From Enoplolaimus lenunculus (taxonomy: Eukaryota; Nematoda; Enoplea; Enoplida; Thoracostomopsidae): 64,000 nt of DNA. The stretch is taken from NCBI GenBank assembly GCA_030248215.1, contig JASANG010002252.1, positions 1 through 64,000 of the forward strand, in the 5' to 3' direction. Every line of letters starts with the position of its first letter. Position 1 is the first letter of the stretch. Position numbers and translations under genes: made by a program. The notes under the pieces are model-generated. The model searched no databases and was not told where the DNA came from. It saw only the letters and a list, made by a program, of their open reading frames with translations. Positions 55,001 through 64,000 of this stretch are shown here, piece after piece.

Positions 55001-58000
55001 CCGAGTCATACTGTTATACCTCCGAAAAACATCAAAAATATTTATCGCGGCGAGAAGTACTGTATCCGTTTGAAATGAAGACGATTTTGATTTCTTTGAC
55101 CCTCAACACACGACGAACTCTGCAGCAAAGTTTTTTAAATATCAGCCAATCGAACAAAATAACAAAAAACATCATGTTTACGGACCGTGCGATAAACACC
55201 ATAGCAAATTCATTCACCTTTTTTAACAGCAGTGGTCTTTATACCGGCGACATCAGAACCAGCAACAGGTTCGGTGACGCAATAACCCTGTAAAACAATC
55301 TTCGGCTTAATATCAGTAAGAGATGGCTCGCGGCCAACAAACACGTTGTTAAGTTCAAGAAAACGTAAGTATATAAGACATAGAACACTGTGCCAAACGG
55401 AACTTAATTTGATCGGAATCGTTATTGAAATCCTAATTTGCTAGCTATCGTTACGTGTTCAAATTTGGCCCCGGTTGGTACCAGCCCCGGGTCATCCATA
55501 CCTGGGACGACACTAAAATCAGTAAGACATATTGGTTGGTCGCTATTTCGGTTGAGTTTTGCAATGACAACATGCATTTGCTGCATGAAGAAAGCTGCAA
55601 CATTTTTTAATATTTAGATGTCTGTTTACGTTGCCAGCCATTAACAATCTGAAACATCAGAGCTTACGCATGCTAAAGGTTCTTCAGTCATTCTTCCCAA
55701 ATATTTTTTCTTTTGTTCGTGGTTTCCAGCCAATATCACGGGAGTTTCCTTAAATCGTAAACCTCCTTGTGTCGTTAACACTTAAAATACACAATTCACA
55801 TGTCTAAGACTTGCCGAATGCAATATAGTGTGTACGTACGTATGGTTAAATAATACGAGGACTCGATTTATTATTTTGAGTATAACAATTATAAAACAAC
55901 ACATCCGTGAAGACAAGATGATACTTTGGAATGATCACATGTTAACAGTGGCTATAAATGTTTTAAGTCAATGTAGAAAAAATTGAGGTTAAATAGCTGA
56001 GCCATCGTCTGACCCCGAGTCCATTTGCCAATATCGCAGTTGAGATCCCCGTGCATCCATACGAAAGAGCTTCCCCAACCACTACAGACTCCAAGCTGGA
56101 CAACGCAACACCACCTAAATGTACAGCGAAACTGCTCAGTCAGTCAAGGTGTGTTTCGACATTCGAAGATTTTTATAAATTTCCCATGTCAATCCCAAAC
56201 ATACCATAGCAATTTTGCTATTTCTATGCGGCAAAAACACATTTTTCAAGTCAAACGAAAATACCAACCAAAATCCGTTCTATACAGATGTTTCGGGGCC
56301 GATGCCAAAGCTGCATTTGTCGAAACCAATTTTTAATACAATCTTTACTTTACTTGGCACGATGCGGCTTGAGGAGCTTAAGAATAATCTGACGTTTCGG
56401 TCATGAAAAAAATTATAAAACATGCATTTGCTTGTATTCTTTTTAAGCCTAAAGCACTTGATTCCACTTCACATTTCATTTTTCAACAAAAACATTTTCG
56501 TCTATCAATATATAAACAGCTATTTTGTGTTTGACAAAAATACATTCTTACAAAATATACATTGGCTCCGATGCCACTGGCCAAGCCACGGTGCCAAAAC
56601 CTCAGCCCCAGGTACTCTATTATTCTTAATATTGCTCGTTAAACAGATACAGAGCAACTTCTTACGGATACTGTAGTGTGTATTTTATAGATACATACCA
56701 TCTTAATTACAACCAGTAAAAGGTTTTAAAAAATAATTTTAGTGCACACGTAACCGTATTCTTGTGGAATTTCTGTATTGACCAAACCAAGACTCCATGC
56801 CTTCTTGAATACGTCCCAAGGATACTAAAATAAAAAATTTGAACGGAATATTGCACAATTAGCATCATTTCTAAACAACCTTTATATGAGCAAAGAGCAA
56901 CCCAACAAACTAAGGATTTTAGAGCGATAATTCAAAATCAAATTCAAATCAAACCAATAAATATAAACTGGAATTAATCTCTAAGAAAAATATAAATAAT
57001 TAGTCCAAATGGCAGCACCGTAAACACTGTTGTTAACTCATTTAATGCGGTATAATCGAATTCACTATAATATCGCTACTCAACGTACCCACTAGTAGTA
57101 AGTACCACAAACCAAGGCTTTGCGAAATAGGGAGTTTTCACCCACTTTTTTACGTCTCTTTTGACTCTTGGTGACCTAATAAGAATCGAAGAAAGTCCTC
57201 GCTGGACCAAAAACCAAACTTATAAGAATAGAAACTAAAGTGGTGTTTGGCTTCTCGCTTGCTTCGCTATATACGATGCGCTTCCGCCTGTCAGAAATTT
57301 CCAGATCCACCTCTGAGAAAAGCATGGTTAATGTGAAACACCGTTTTTGCGTCAGCTGCTGTACTGTGACAGGCGGATGCATAGAGACAAGTATAACCTC
57401 ATGCTAATGCTGCGCATCGGTAAAAATCACTGTTGCATGCCTTCAACCAAGATGCATGTCTATGGTGAGGTTCTTGTAAGGCATAAGAAACAGAAAAACT
57501 CAGCAGTTGATTGTGAGTACGCGTGGCTCAGTGGATAGCGCGCTGGACTGATAATCTGTCGACCGAATTCGAAACCTCCGGGGAGCGTCCCTCATTTTCA
57601 GCTCCTGAGAGCACAGAACTAAAAACTGTCGTTCCCTAGCCCACCCAACTTATCACACTGTACCAATGCTTCTAAATGCGTTTTCGAATAATGTCTAGCA
57701 TGAAACTTCAACAGTAAAATCCTTGCCGTTCATCATTTTAACTTTCGTGAACGTATTTGAAAAACACCACATTTTTTCAAAAACACTCAAATTAAAAACC
57801 CACTTCGATTTTCAAAAAATCCTGACGAGCTCATTTCAACAGTTAGTTAACGGATTAATCGTTCAACCTAAAAATACAATGACCAGCACATACTTCGCCA
57901 GTTTTGTCATGGTGAGCCGCTACTGGAATGATTTCGTCTTTTGCAAATTTCAGCGTAGTTGCTTGAATCTCACGCGCTTGTTCGTTTAATTCTGAACAGC

Positions 58001-58360
58001 AAAAATCAATGCGAAAATCTACTGGAAAACCTCGCAACCAAGGGCGACATTTATATAACTATATGAACTACTTAAAACATGTGATGCGTTCATTTAAGAA
58101 TATTTCAGAACAGATGCATGAAAAAGACTTAATGGCACAAATCAACCTAAACAGTTACATGTATTTTACTCTCTGGAGTTACAAAAGAACACAACTTGCT
58201 TTAATACGGATATCGCCATATAGGTGCACAGTTGAACCTGAAACATTAAATTTAACTAACCAAACAGTGAATTCCCACTCCCAGACGTCGACTGTGCCGT
58301 TTGTGCGGCGGTGCTTAACAATCGTGTACAATTGCGTCCGATTTTAGCAACGAAAGCCAT
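51895..58360 (-). CDS. ACADM: Medium-chain acyl-CoA dehydrogenase, mitochondrial, complete
   Basis: A flavoenzyme that makes the first double bond of medium-chain acyl-CoAs in mitochondrial beta-oxidation and passes electrons to ETF. Exons in transcript order: 58360-58261, 57991-57894, 56824-56755, 56114-56014, 55748-55668, 55287-55218, 54790-54621, 54358-54287, 53994-53926, 53188-53093, 52626-52450, 52047-51895. All phases agree and yield 418 residues (human 421). The first 33 residues ([20 protein letters not shown]...) are basic and Ser/Thr-rich, a mitochondrial leader. The first family signature is [13 protein letters not shown] (153-165); the second spans 368-387. The catalytic base is the Glu of YEGTSQIQR (about residue 395). 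[12 protein letters not shown] and [10 protein letters not shown] are typical of the medium-chain branch. Oddities: Val in TEPVAG where Gly is usual, and weak donors after exons 3 and 4. Confidence 0.96.
52450..52626 (-). CDS. ACADM: ACADM exon 11
   Basis: Encodes [40 protein letters not shown] and [19 protein letters not shown]; acceptor TTCTTGTAG, donor GTAAAT. C-terminal helical domain. Confidence 0.96.
53093..53188 (-). CDS. ACADM: ACADM exon 10
   Basis: Encodes [20 protein letters not shown] then [12 protein letters not shown]; acceptor GGTTTCAG, donor GTAAGA. The segment LSWRC replaces the usual LAQRA. Confidence 0.96.
53225..53450. repeat. One-arm relative of the 42444 foldback MITE
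   Basis: GGGTCTATTCGGTTATCCCC, then CCAGTGCTTGTCCAAAG and AAAACAAGGTCCCCCTAAG follow the order of one arm of the element at 42444-42791. Confidence 0.6.
53461..53673. repeat. Palindromic element in ACADM intron
   Basis: Arms of about 95 bp: TTATGGTCAAATAACTGATT on the left is inverted as AATCAGTTATTTGACCATAT on the right, with outer parts pairing less well (GCAGCGTATGAAGCTGAG / CTCAGCTCCGCAGGCTGCGT). Probably a MITE. Confidence 0.82.
53926..53994 (-). CDS. ACADM: ACADM exon 9
   Basis: Encodes [20 protein letters not shown] then RPA; donor GTAAGT. Confidence 0.96.
54287..54358 (-). CDS. ACADM: ACADM exon 8
   Basis: Encodes [20 protein letters not shown] then VPQE; acceptor TTGTGTAG, donor GTAACG. 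Confidence 0.96.
54621..54790 (-). CDS. ACADM: ACADM exon 7 (beta domain)
   Basis: Encodes [40 protein letters not shown] and [16 protein letters not shown]. Donor GTTAGT. FAD-binding WIT motif present. Confidence 0.97.
55218..55287 (-). CDS. ACADM: ACADM exon 6 (signature 1)
   Basis: Encodes [20 protein letters not shown] then VKK; fits the first acyl-CoA dehydrogenase signature. Acceptor TTTTACAG, donor GTGAAT. Confidence 0.96.
55668..55748 (-). CDS. ACADM: ACADM exon 5
   Basis: Encodes [20 protein letters not shown] then TEEPLAC; donor GTAAGC. The acceptor is a short GATTTAAG. Confidence 0.95.
56014..56114 (-). CDS. ACADM: ACADM exon 4
   Basis: Encodes [20 protein letters not shown] then [13 protein letters not shown]; acceptor TACATTTAG. 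The donor GTCAGA is weak but fixed by homology and phase zero. It matches the SEELxYGCTGxxTAI region. Confidence 0.93.
56755..56824 (-). CDS. ACADM: ACADM exon 3
   Basis: Encodes [20 protein letters not shown] then QEY; acceptor TATTTTAG. The donor GTTACG is weak. One leftover base completes the Gly of the GG pair in exon 4. Confidence 0.93.
57515..57592 (+). other. tRNA-like sequence inside ACADM intron, antisense
   Basis: A perfect A box (TGGCTCAGTGG), a partial B box (AATTCGAAACC), and an anticodon arm with CTGATAATC, which would place GAT at the anticodon. The stem pairing is imperfect and the 3' acceptor side is unclear. It could be a diverged tRNA-Ile-like gene, pseudogene or SINE head. 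Confidence 0.45.
57894..57991 (-). CDS. ACADM: ACADM exon 2
   Basis: Encodes [20 protein letters not shown] then [13 protein letters not shown]; acceptor GCTGTTCAG, donor GTATGT. Start of the N-terminal helical domain. Confidence 0.95.
58261..58360 (-). CDS. ACADM: ACADM exon 1 (leader)
   Basis: ATG to SGSGNSLF; donor TTTG followed by GTTAGT. Its last base completes the Glu codon of ELNEQ in exon 2. Positive, Ser/Thr-rich leader. Confidence 0.88.
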
Positions 58361-59185
58361 ACTGATTAAACCAATCACCTGAAAGGATTGAAACGGATTT
58401 TATTTAATTTTTACTCTTTAAGTTGAGATTACTACATTACTAAATAATAGTCTGGCCACACACAGACATTTCAAAACACAGCTTTAAACAGTCTGCATAA
58501 TTGTTAAAGTAAAATTAATGATTTGACAAAATACTAGCAATTATTTGCATCACAGCTTTCCTTAATTTCGAAAACTTTGGAATATTCCCATCAAACAGCG
58601 TGGACGGTTTGCTAAATGGTAACTAAAATGACTAAATTGCACATTTGGACTTTGCAGCAACCACTATGATGCTAGATATAAAAGTGCAAAGTTATGCACT
58701 AGCTAAGTAAAACTTTATAAAACGATTAATTAACACAATTGCTAACCAGGGATAATATTTTCAAATGTGTATACCAACTATCGTCATTTTCAAACGAAAT
58801 AGCTATAGCAACTGTTCAACTCGTGGTACACTCAAATCAGAACACGGGACCGGAATTTTATTTTGAAGACCCAATATGATTTAAAAGATTTGAACTACTT
58901 ATCGATCAATTATCACGAGCATATTGTAGTAGCTTAAGACGCGTACGTTACAATTTTTATTAAAACCAAAAGTGATAAATTTACATCTACGATGATTGAC
59001 AAAATCAAAATGCAACCCCTTCAATACAATGTTTGCAAAATATTTTATTCAAAGTTAAAAGCTCAATAGTGTTCGTTAAATGGAAACTGGATATGCTATA
59101 CGGTCCGCGGTGACCTACATAGCTAGTACAGGATTCCATAGGGTATGTAACGGACGAATACTCAAATGTTGGTGGGAAACTTTAA
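58361..59185. other. 5' flank of ACADM, nothing recognised
   Basis: No promoter element could be assigned with confidence, and no other gene was seen. Confidence 0.4.
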
Positions 59186-59189
59186 ATTT

Positions 59190-59505
59190 TGGCTTGAAAT
59201 TCAAATTTCATAGGAATTTCAAAATTTGGCATGAAATTTAAATTTTGGCGGAAAATTAATTTTTGGCGGCAAAACTCATATTTCGGCGGAAAATTCGGAT
59301 TTTGGAGCAAATTCAAATATTGGCGGGAAAATTCAAAATTTGGTGGGGAAACTATTTTTTGACGGGAAAGTGGAAAATTTGGCGGCAAAACGCAATTATT
59401 TGCGGGAAATTGAAATTTGACGGGAATATTCAATTTTTGGCGGTAAATTCAAATTTTAGCGGGAAAATTCAAACTTTGGCGGGACATTAAGATTTAGGTG
59501 GAAAT
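59190..59505. repeat. AAATTTTGGCGGGAAA minisatellite
   Basis: About 17-20 bp degenerate units such as TTCAAATTTTGGCGGGAAAA repeat some 15 times. Open frames on both strands within it are repeat artefacts. Confidence 0.88.
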
Positions 59506-60795
59506 TATCCGTTAGCGAAAAAATTTAAATTTTGAGAAAAATTAAAATTTCTAAGCAAACATATTTCTAAAAAAACTGTGGACATTTCGTGGAAACGTAA
59601 AACTAGCATGGGCGCGGTAGCTAGCTATAGAATTATCTACTGATGCGGTACTCTATTGTGTCCGCCGAAAAACTAATCAGGGTGGACAGTTCGTGCGCAA
59701 CCAAAACCAATGATAACGTGGGACTGACATAAAGACAGAAAATAGAAACTTCCATTGATTGCCTTAAGTAGCATTGGCACAATCACTCATTTTATATTAG
59801 AATACAGAAACAAAGTGGTACTGGATAATACGTTATATTGGTTTTTATAAGCATTTTGGTGAAACCCATTTTGTTCCAAACTTGAATGCCAATATATTTG
59901 TTTGTGCAACACATGGTTCACACACACGCGCAGTGTCGTTTTTCACACCCCGTACTCACCAAGGTGGCTGCTACATGGAGCGTCCATACCCGATATGCGG
60001 CGTCGAAAAATTTGCGCTTTCGGTGTAATTCTGACTGAGTCGCGATATTTGCGCTCTATTTGGGTCCTCACTCAGTTCGGCCGCAAGTTTTTTCCGCCGT
60101 AACCGCTATGCAATGCATCCCCGCGTATTTGTCTCTCGTGTTGGATCAGCTGCTCTCCAGCTCGTAAATCTTCGTGTGTTCGAACTTACCCTAGCCGCAG
60201 CTCCCCATACTAATTATGGTAAAAAGTTCGCGTTTGTATGTCACCTAAAATTAGAATTTATTCACGCTGCTTTTGAGTGGCTGACTATGCATGTGATTTG
60301 GAATGAAAGGACAGTTGAGGGTCTGTAGAACTGGATGAGGTAACCTTAACGAAATTTATACAAAATATCGAGACGCAGAAATGGATCGAACTGCACTTCA
60401 AATTGTAAGGAATATTGAAAGCATCGCAAAAATAAAGGTGCCCAAAAACATACAACTATTTCCGTCCAGTTCAGTGGATTGGAGTGTGACCGCAGCCAAA
60501 TCGAGCCCGTCAGTCTGAACCTAGATCATTATTCGCCTCATTGGTGAACTGACAACACATACCAACTGTGTCCTTTGCGGAATAAAAACAAAAATAAAAA
60601 AATATATGCTCCTTGACTTTCATTAAATAGTGGCACAGGTAAGACTTTATCATTCCTGAATTGAAAACCTTCGGCATCGATAGAGAGTGAACGGAAAGCT
60701 GATCATAGTCTAATCTTTTTTATATGAACTATTAAGAAACTTACAGATTTGAACTTGTGGGCCGCGGGCCCTTGTAGAAGTATGCCCGTGCTCAT
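59506..60795. other. Nothing recognised
   Basis: Open frames at 59902-60102 and 60113-60328 show no family features. Confidence 0.4.
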
Positions 60796-60799
60796 GAGA

Positions 60800-61215
60800 G
60801 GCGGGATGCCACCGGAGGTGCCAAATACCGAAACCTAAGCCGGAGGTCACTGCAAAATTTGTTGGAGTCGGAGGACTATATTAAGATTCAGGTCAGAGCA
60901 GGAGATGGAGCCGGAAGTGAAGCCGAACTTGAAGCGAAATTAGGTATAAAATGTTTATGAAATTCGCTAATTTTTGCAAACATGCAAAAAGTCAAAAGTG
61001 TTTTCAACAATTTTAGTTTTGGCTTTACTTTTTTAGGAACCTCGACGGTTTATCTCTCGTCAAACGCTTACCAAATTTTGAAGAACACGCGCTTAGATAC
61101 AATTTTCGTAAAACTATCGAAAATTTTTCTCCTAAACAGAAGGGACCTCCGGAAGAAATTCTACTGAAACCGGGGCCGGAGACGGAGGACTAACTGAGTT
61201 TGGGTGTAATCGGCA
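60800..61215. mobile_element. Reversed, diverged copy of the CCGG hAT-like family
   Basis: GATGCCACCGGAGGTGCCAA at one end and GGAGACGGAGGACTAACTGA at the other. The middle (ATTCGCTAATTTTTGCAAAC) matches the AT-rich centre of the 44797 copy in reverse complement. Termini are eroded. Confidence 0.6.
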
Positions 61216-62570
61216 GGCTGTCATAGTTGTTCCTTAGCTCAGAATTCAATTTGCAGCTCGTTTGTAATCAATTTTTAAGCCAGTGGCTATCTCCTCATCA
61301 CCTGGCAAGAGGCTACCGTGCATAACTTCCCACACAGAACAATTCTTTCCTGGAACAGCTATGCGATTAACATAATGGGTTGGCACGTGGGCGGTAGCAA
61401 TCGGTCCTGCTTAGGGCCCAAATAAACGCGGGGTTCAAAAACACGGCGGCCTTTCTGATTGAAAGGTAGGTAAAGGTACCATTCGACTGTAAGTCAATAT
61501 CGTACATGCAAAATAACTGAAAAGTTGCCAACACATTAAAATAGTGTAGGTTGACGTGGAAATAAAAAAGTAGAACTGAGTGCTGAGATATAAGCTTAGG
61601 CACAGGCTTAAAGCTTCGGTGCCCCTGTACCAGATAGTGAACATGTTTCTTTTTTGTGCTCCAGTGTCCCAGATGCTGAAGCCAAATTGTGTCAGAATCC
61701 GGAATAGTGAAGCCAACATTGTTTCAGTGTCCACGATGCCCCGCATTCTTCAAACTTACCTTTTGTATGCATGATACTGTAGAAGTTGTATTATTGAAAG
61801 CGGCCATAACATTAATAAAACGCACATGAAATTCAGTGCTCGCTTTTTTTGCTCATGTTTTTATATTTTGATTTTTTGAAACGTCAATGTGCTGTTGCAA
61901 CACTTTTTACAAACGAAAGTTTATGGGTAAATTTTATAAATTTAATGCGTTTTATTTTTAATATTTTTGACTTTGTATCTGTTCTATTTATGCAAGAAAT
62001 TCCACTAGGTATAGGATCAGTGCTGACCTCCAGTAATTTTCATAAAACTAAATAAAAACATGTGTCAGCGAAAAAGTTACTTTTCAAAACACTCACGGAA
62101 AAAATATACACCTCTAAAGCTTTATTAATCAGCGGCGCAGTCAGAGGCTGATCCAAAAATTTCTGACGGGGCGGGCTTCCAAATGTTATGAAACGCAAAA
62201 CTGGTAAGGTAGGGACCTTATTATTTTATCACAAAACATTTTCTTAGGGGAAAATTTTATGATATTAACCTTATCATTTTATCTGCAAAAATTTTCTAAG
62301 GGAAAACTGCATGGTTTTATTACAAAACAATTATCGACAGTAATAATTGTAAGTAGGTATGTTTTTACAAAAATATTTTCTCAGGGGGAAATTGTAAGCA
62401 TGCTTTTAAATTTTAGAAACTACAATTTCGTTTGCAATATCATTTAGGTATTGCATCCATATATTTTACTTAAACCCGTTCTGTAAAAAAATGTTTTGCT
62501 ACATTGAATTACCTATAGAGCATATTGCTAATTGATAACTGTGACTCCTGTGCATGATGTCAAAAATTGC
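61216..62570. other. Nothing recognised
   Basis: No gene. A repeated fragment GTGTC...GCTGAAGCCAA / GTGAAGCCAACATTG near 61670-61735 is of unknown nature. Confidence 0.4.
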
Positions 62571-62574
62571 TTTT

Positions 62575-62760
62575 TAATTCGTTTCGTTAAATTACCGGCA
62601 ATTAAAGATTTTAAAATTGCGATAAACTCAGCAACGAATACCCTGAATGACCAAATCTTGAACAAAAACATGAAAAATTTTACTACCGAAATGCACGGAA
62701 CCTCCGACAAAAGTTTTTCCAGTGCTGCAATCAGACGTCCAGTTGTACCGTGCCTTCCAA
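62575..62760. mobile_element. Fragment of the CCGG hAT-like family
   Basis: TTTTACTACCGAAATGCACG, then GAACCTCCGACAAAAG and CAGTTGTACCGTGC, follow the left end of the family in reverse complement. An internal ATTACCGGCAATTAAAG block precedes them. Confidence 0.55.
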
Positions 62761-63172
62761 ACCATTTTTGCAAGATAGGAAGTAAATTACATATTTTTAC
62801 GTTGACTATATGATATATACAGTACCAAATCAGCCACATGAATAATTTTTTTAGACTGTTATCAACGGGCATATGTATTTCAGCCGTGATACTATGGTTG
62901 GCGTACAGTAAAAGTAAGCAGTGAAACTAAGCTTAAGTTTTTCATATGCACTGAGTCTTAAAATGTACTTCATAGTTTTCATTTCGAAGCTTTAATCATT
63001 TATTGGAAGCAAAGTACACCTCGGTTTAAGCTTGGCTTAAACGTAGGCTGATATTTAATAACAGTAGCATTTGGTTGCTTTACCGTAGTATATATAGATT
63101 TAGTAAACAAAAGCAGTAAAGATCGCACTTCATCTGTATTATTAAAGCTGGAGCGCACCACATACGTATTTT

Positions 63173-63464
63173 GGGCAACATTTCAGCTGAATTTTATAAA
63201 CGTATGCAAATAAATGTGCGAAAATATTTTGTTAACATTTAACTAAAGTTTCAAGAAGATAGTACCTATAGTTTTGTTTACGTATTGTTCTTTATGATTT
63301 CAAATTTTGTTCTGACATGGGCAACATTTCAGCTGAATTTTATGAACGTATGCAAATAAATGTGCGAAAATATTTTGTTAACATTTAACTAAAGTTTCAA
63401 GAAGATAGTACCTATAGTTTCGTTTACGTATTGTTCTTTATGATTTCAAGTTTTGTTCGGGCAT
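63173..63464. repeat. Two tandem copies of a 146-bp unit
   Basis: The unit starting GGGCAACATTTCAGCTGAAT occurs at 63173 and 63319 with only a few differences (for example TATAAACG versus TATGAACG). Recent duplication. Confidence 0.92.
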
Positions 63465-63680
63465 TTTCGCAAGAAATATGTTGGTGTTGGTTGCGAACAA
63501 TGCGACCATAATTTAACTGGTCAATATTATGATAGAAAGATTCTTAAACGCGGTAAACACTTTTAAAATAATGTTTACAACTGCACTTCATGTCGGAATA
63601 TCGTTATTAGATATATGATTAGTGCTGGAAAGCCCTATGAAAGTAAACAGATATGAGCTTTATATATTTTCGGTTCAAAG

Positions 63681-63866
63681 AATCAAGAAGAAACTGAAGA
63701 TGACATTGTAGGATGGCCAAAGCCGGATATGCAAGATTTCAACTACGCTGGAGAATATGATGAGTGGGCATGTTGCAGGCATCAGGGTGTTCCTGAGCAT
63801 TGTAAACACATTTGTCAAGATTCAACGTACGATATTTCAGTCGACTATAACTCGTATATAAAAAAG
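63681..63866 (+). CDS. Exon of a probable DB-module cysteine-rich secreted protein
   Basis: The 62-codon frame, phase zero, lies between an acceptor TTCGGTTCAAAG and donor AAG followed by GTAATT. It reads NQEETEDDIVGWPKPDMQDF, a tyrosine-rich link, then EWACCRHQGVPEHCKHICQD and a tail. The spacing CCRxxGVPxxCxxxC is the hallmark opening of the DB module (PF01682), a disulphide-rich domain of unknown function in extracellular proteins of nematodes and some other animals. The rest of the domain should lie in exons beyond the window. No signal-peptide exon was found upstream. The match is a short motif, so the family is probable rather than proven. Confidence 0.55.
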
Positions 63867-64000
63867 GTAATTGAGGTGGCATACATTTTATACGGTTCTT
63901 GTAGTTCTGGATATGCTTTGCAACCATGTTTTCCGTTTCGCTGCAGTTTTCCTTTTCTTCTTTTCATGTCTCCGCTCCCTCCGCTTTTCCTTTCCCTGTC

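Noticed and set aside
56552-56600. Possible ACADM exon 4 reading [15 protein letters not shown] with in-phase splice sites
   Set aside because: The true exon at 56014-56114 matches the conserved [11 protein letters not shown] region and fits both phases; the other stretch is a chance fit.
59182-59490. Frames on both strands rich in KFEF/KIRILE words
   Set aside because: They derive from the AAATTTTGGCGGGAAA minisatellite.

Overview
This is an AT-rich, intron-rich animal nuclear window. Introns are spliceosomal (GT-AG plus one GC-AG), proteins are typical of metazoans, and much of the non-coding DNA is transposon-derived. Two hints point towards a nematode: repeats related to GCCTAA/TTAGGC (the nematode telomere unit) inside short transposons, and an exon resembling the cysteine-rich DB module common in nematodes. 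That placement is an inference; the sequence alone fixes no species.

Five genes can be read from splice-consistent homology. (1) Plus strand, 5723-13721: kinesin light chain (KLC), 5' end missing, eleven exons, with a second possible C-terminal exon at 16587-16877. (2) Plus strand, 39545-41056: a two-exon homologue of the vertebrate TP53INP1/TP53INP2 (DOR) autophagy and stress proteins. (3) Minus strand, 50669-50839: intact single-exon ribosomal protein S29 (uS14), 56 residues. (4) Minus strand, 51895-58360: complete twelve-exon medium-chain acyl-CoA dehydrogenase (ACADM), 418 residues with a mitochondrial leader. (5) Plus strand, 63681-63866: one exon of a probable DB-module secreted protein running off the window. 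A piggyBac transposase fragment at 48600-49593 is a dead mobile gene.

The rest (16.9-39.5 kb, 41.2-50.6 kb, 58.4-63.6 kb and the KLC introns) is repeats. The dominant family has ends resembling GGCCCATGTATAGAACAGGGG and makes 8-bp target duplications. It ranges from 115-bp MITEs to 2-3 kb foldback-like elements with arms built of an 81-bp tandem repeat (3432-5460, 21417-24500, 45615-48259). A second hAT-like family begins CAGGGTACAACCGG and also makes 8-bp duplications. The best stratified nest is 45507-49910, where an old hAT-like copy is split by a foldback element and then by a piggyBac element. Other items include a 9/18-bp minisatellite whose open frames are artefacts, several palindromic MITEs, tRNA-like sequences and recent tandem duplications.

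The genes do not form a functional cluster: they serve axonal cargo transport, autophagy/stress transcription, translation and mitochondrial fatty-acid oxidation. The notable content is alternative KLC C-termini, a recognisable invertebrate TP53INP, and a mobile-element family in which MITEs, satellite arrays and telomere-like repeats share one set of ends.
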